From a virus, in the IMG/VR virus record IMGVR_UViG_3300020172_000709, positions 1 to 20,785 of that record: a DNA stretch of 20,785 nt; one strand, 5' to 3'. Position 1 is the first letter of the stretch, and every line of letters begins with the position of its first letter. Below are positions 19,561 through 20,785 of this stretch, one piece after another. The notes under the pieces are model-generated. The model saw only the letters and a list, made by a program, of their open reading frames with translations. It had not been told where the DNA came from and did no database searches. Made by a program: the position numbers and the translations under genes.

Positions 19561-20785
19561 TCAGATTCTTTTGGTACGTAGAGACTGCATATATTGATTA
19601 AGTTGTTCTTGAGCACCAGGGGCATTGCTTGATTGTAAACGACGGATGGTTTCAGACGCATCAACAGAAGCACGTGCTATATCAGGTGTCGAAGAAGGTC
19701 TTGTACCAAAAGACTTGGATAAAACAGCAGTTGGTTTGCGCATCGCTTCTTCAGTGTAAACAAAACCTTCTGGCGTACGCTGAGCTGGTGAATGTACAGA
19801 AGGATTCCAACGCACAGGGCTTGATACCATAGCCTCACGCCTTTGTGGATCCATTCCAATCTTGGGACCCATTGCCATCTCTTGTGCAGCAGTGGATGCA
19901 AGTTCTCTTTCCTCAGGAATATATGATTCCATTTCAACCGCCCCGGCTAGACCTCGGATACTGGAACCAGAAGCTGGTTTCTCTACGATGCCAGCAGGTA
20001 CGGCCCTTCTTCCTGTACGCACCTCTAGGGTTTCAGGAAGAATTTGACCTTCGGGTGTTTGTTGATAAAAAGCACGAACACCTTCTTGTAAATCGGCAAC
20101 TTTATATATAGACGGGAATTGCGCTATGTCGCTTTCTTTTGTTTGAATAATATTACGTGCTTCACCGCGAACGGACTCCGCTTCGTCTATTTGCCGAGAC
20201 AATTGTAAATACTCAGGATTAACAATCTCTCTTGGAGGAGCCTTGCCTTCTCTAAATATTTGACGATTTCTATTATAGATATTGGCAGCAGAGGCATTGC
20301 CCTGCTGCATACCATACATTGCCATATTGGTTTGTTCTTCTAAAGCAGCGTACGCTGGATTAATAATTGTTTTGGGTATACTTCCACGAGTGGCACCCAG
20401 CTCACTAATGCGGTTGGTCATTCGTATGTCAACATCTTCTTGTGTGTCAGTATCTGCTACTCGTCCTTTAAATGGAGAATAAAGAGAAGATGTTTTTAAC
20501 TCAGCAGGAGCATCTCCTTTTAAAGATTGTGCAGTAACTAATTGCTGTCCTTTTGGCTGAACAGTGATGGGTAAAGAAGGAGCTTCAGAAATTAACGATA
20601 AAACATTTGGATCTCCTGTGGCTGCGTACAATTCAGAAGCTTGTTTAAGACGAGTACCCTCTGCGCCCTGTAACATTTCACGCTCCACTCCTAAGCCACG
20701 ATACCCTTTTGCTTCTTGTGCTTCACGAATCTCTTGCATACGGTTCTGTGCAAAACTCAAAGCCCCTTCCGCTTGATCAACTGGA
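19561..20785 (-). CDS. Large unrecognised protein, 5' end cut by the right edge
   Basis: The frame stays open to the right edge (upstream codons give P-V-D-Q-A-E-G-A before L-S-F-A-Q-N-R), so the true start is probably outside the window. A TTG at 20758-20760 after GGAAGG is a weaker alternative, giving 399 residues. The product is polar and helical, with two similar segments, P-K-T-I-I-N-P-A-Y-A-A-L-E-E-Q and P-R-E-I-V-N-P-E-Y-L-Q-L-S-R-Q, about 47 residues apart. The end is Q-Y-M-Q-S-L-R-T-K-R-I. No membrane segment or enzyme motif is seen. It heads the visible part of the late transcript. Function unknown. Confidence 0.75.
   Translation of the reverse strand, partial: PVDQAEGALSFAQNRMQEIREAQEAKGYRGLGVEREMLQGAEGTRLKQASELYAATGDPNVLSLISEAPSLPITVQPKGQQLVTAQSLKGDAPAELKTSSLYSPFKGRVADTDTQEDVDIRMTNRISELGATRGSIPKTIINPAYAALEEQTNMAMYGMQQGNASAANIYNRNRQIFREGKAPPREIVNPEYLQLSRQIDEAESVRGEARNIIQTKESDIAQFPSIYKVADLQEGVRAFYQQTPEGQILPETLEVRTGRRAVPAGIVEKPASGSSIRGLAGAVEMESYIPEERELASTAAQEMAMGPKIGMDPQRREAMVSSPVRWNPSVHSPAQRTPEGFVYTEEAMRKPTAVLSKSFGTRPSSTPDIARASVDASETIRRLQSSNAPGAQEQLNQYMQSLRTKRI

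Noticed and set aside
1-20785. tRNA genes, CRISPR arrays, insertion sequences, integrase or attachment sites
   Set aside because: None seen by eye on either strand; tRNA scanning was not possible here, so a degenerate tRNA cannot be fully excluded.

Overview
This window looks like the late (packaging and virion-structure) region of a tailed double-stranded DNA phage. Every gene I can support lies on the minus strand, so transcription runs from the right edge (20785) to the left edge (1). Gaps are mostly a few bases, stop and start codons often overlap (ATGA, TAATG), and there is no sign of integrase, tRNA, CRISPR or bacterial housekeeping genes. The anchors are a terminase large subunit (10652-12181), a portal-like protein (7410-9713), a scaffold-like protein (6986-7963) and a probable major capsid protein (5240-6391). 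The host is not visible in the sequence. The small AbrB-like gene, the conserved KWIQKA-type gene and the SH3/HhH gene are of kinds I associate with aquatic phages, including cyanophages, so an aquatic bacterium (perhaps a cyanobacterium) is a weak guess. The phage does not match one I can name.

Layout in transcription order. (1) 20785-12709: about fifteen mostly unrecognised genes, beginning with a large protein cut by the right edge, then a KWIQKA-type small protein. Next come a run of Gly/Ala-rich (glycine-zipper) proteins that look like internal virion or DNA-ejection proteins, and a set of short helical proteins, one with a DUF4214-like segment. The run ends with a helical protein that is the best position-based candidate for a small terminase. 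(2) 12697-9755: a Gln-rich protein, a 53-residue Lys-rich protein, TerL, a membrane-anchored coiled-coil protein, an AbrB-like protein and a Gly/Met-rich protein. (3) 9713-3945: portal, scaffold, a small glycine-zipper protein, capsid, a probable decoration protein and an SH3-like/HhH protein, closed by a good intrinsic terminator at 3891-3927. (4) 3872-1: an M15-like peptidase, two unrecognised structural-looking proteins, a 244-base gap with a signal-peptide-like small ORF, a SleB-like hydrolase candidate, a small protein, and a last gene cut by the left edge.

How the parts fit: portal, scaffold and capsid build the procapsid, TerL (with a small-subunit partner) fills it, and the glycine-zipper proteins may be packaged and cross the host membrane at infection. 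The two peptidoglycan-hydrolase-like proteins share a C-terminal motif and so may be carried in the virion. No tail tube, tape measure or receptor-binding protein was recognised; these may lie beyond the left edge, or the particle may have a short tail.

The points most worth a second look are: a 554-base out-of-frame overlap between portal and scaffold, with a strong ribosome binding site inside the portal gene; stem-loops lying flush against two start codons and two more in the capsid leader; a TAAAATAAA box at near-constant distance before three start codons; a shared C-terminal motif in the two hydrolases; and small genes below the usual length cut-off.
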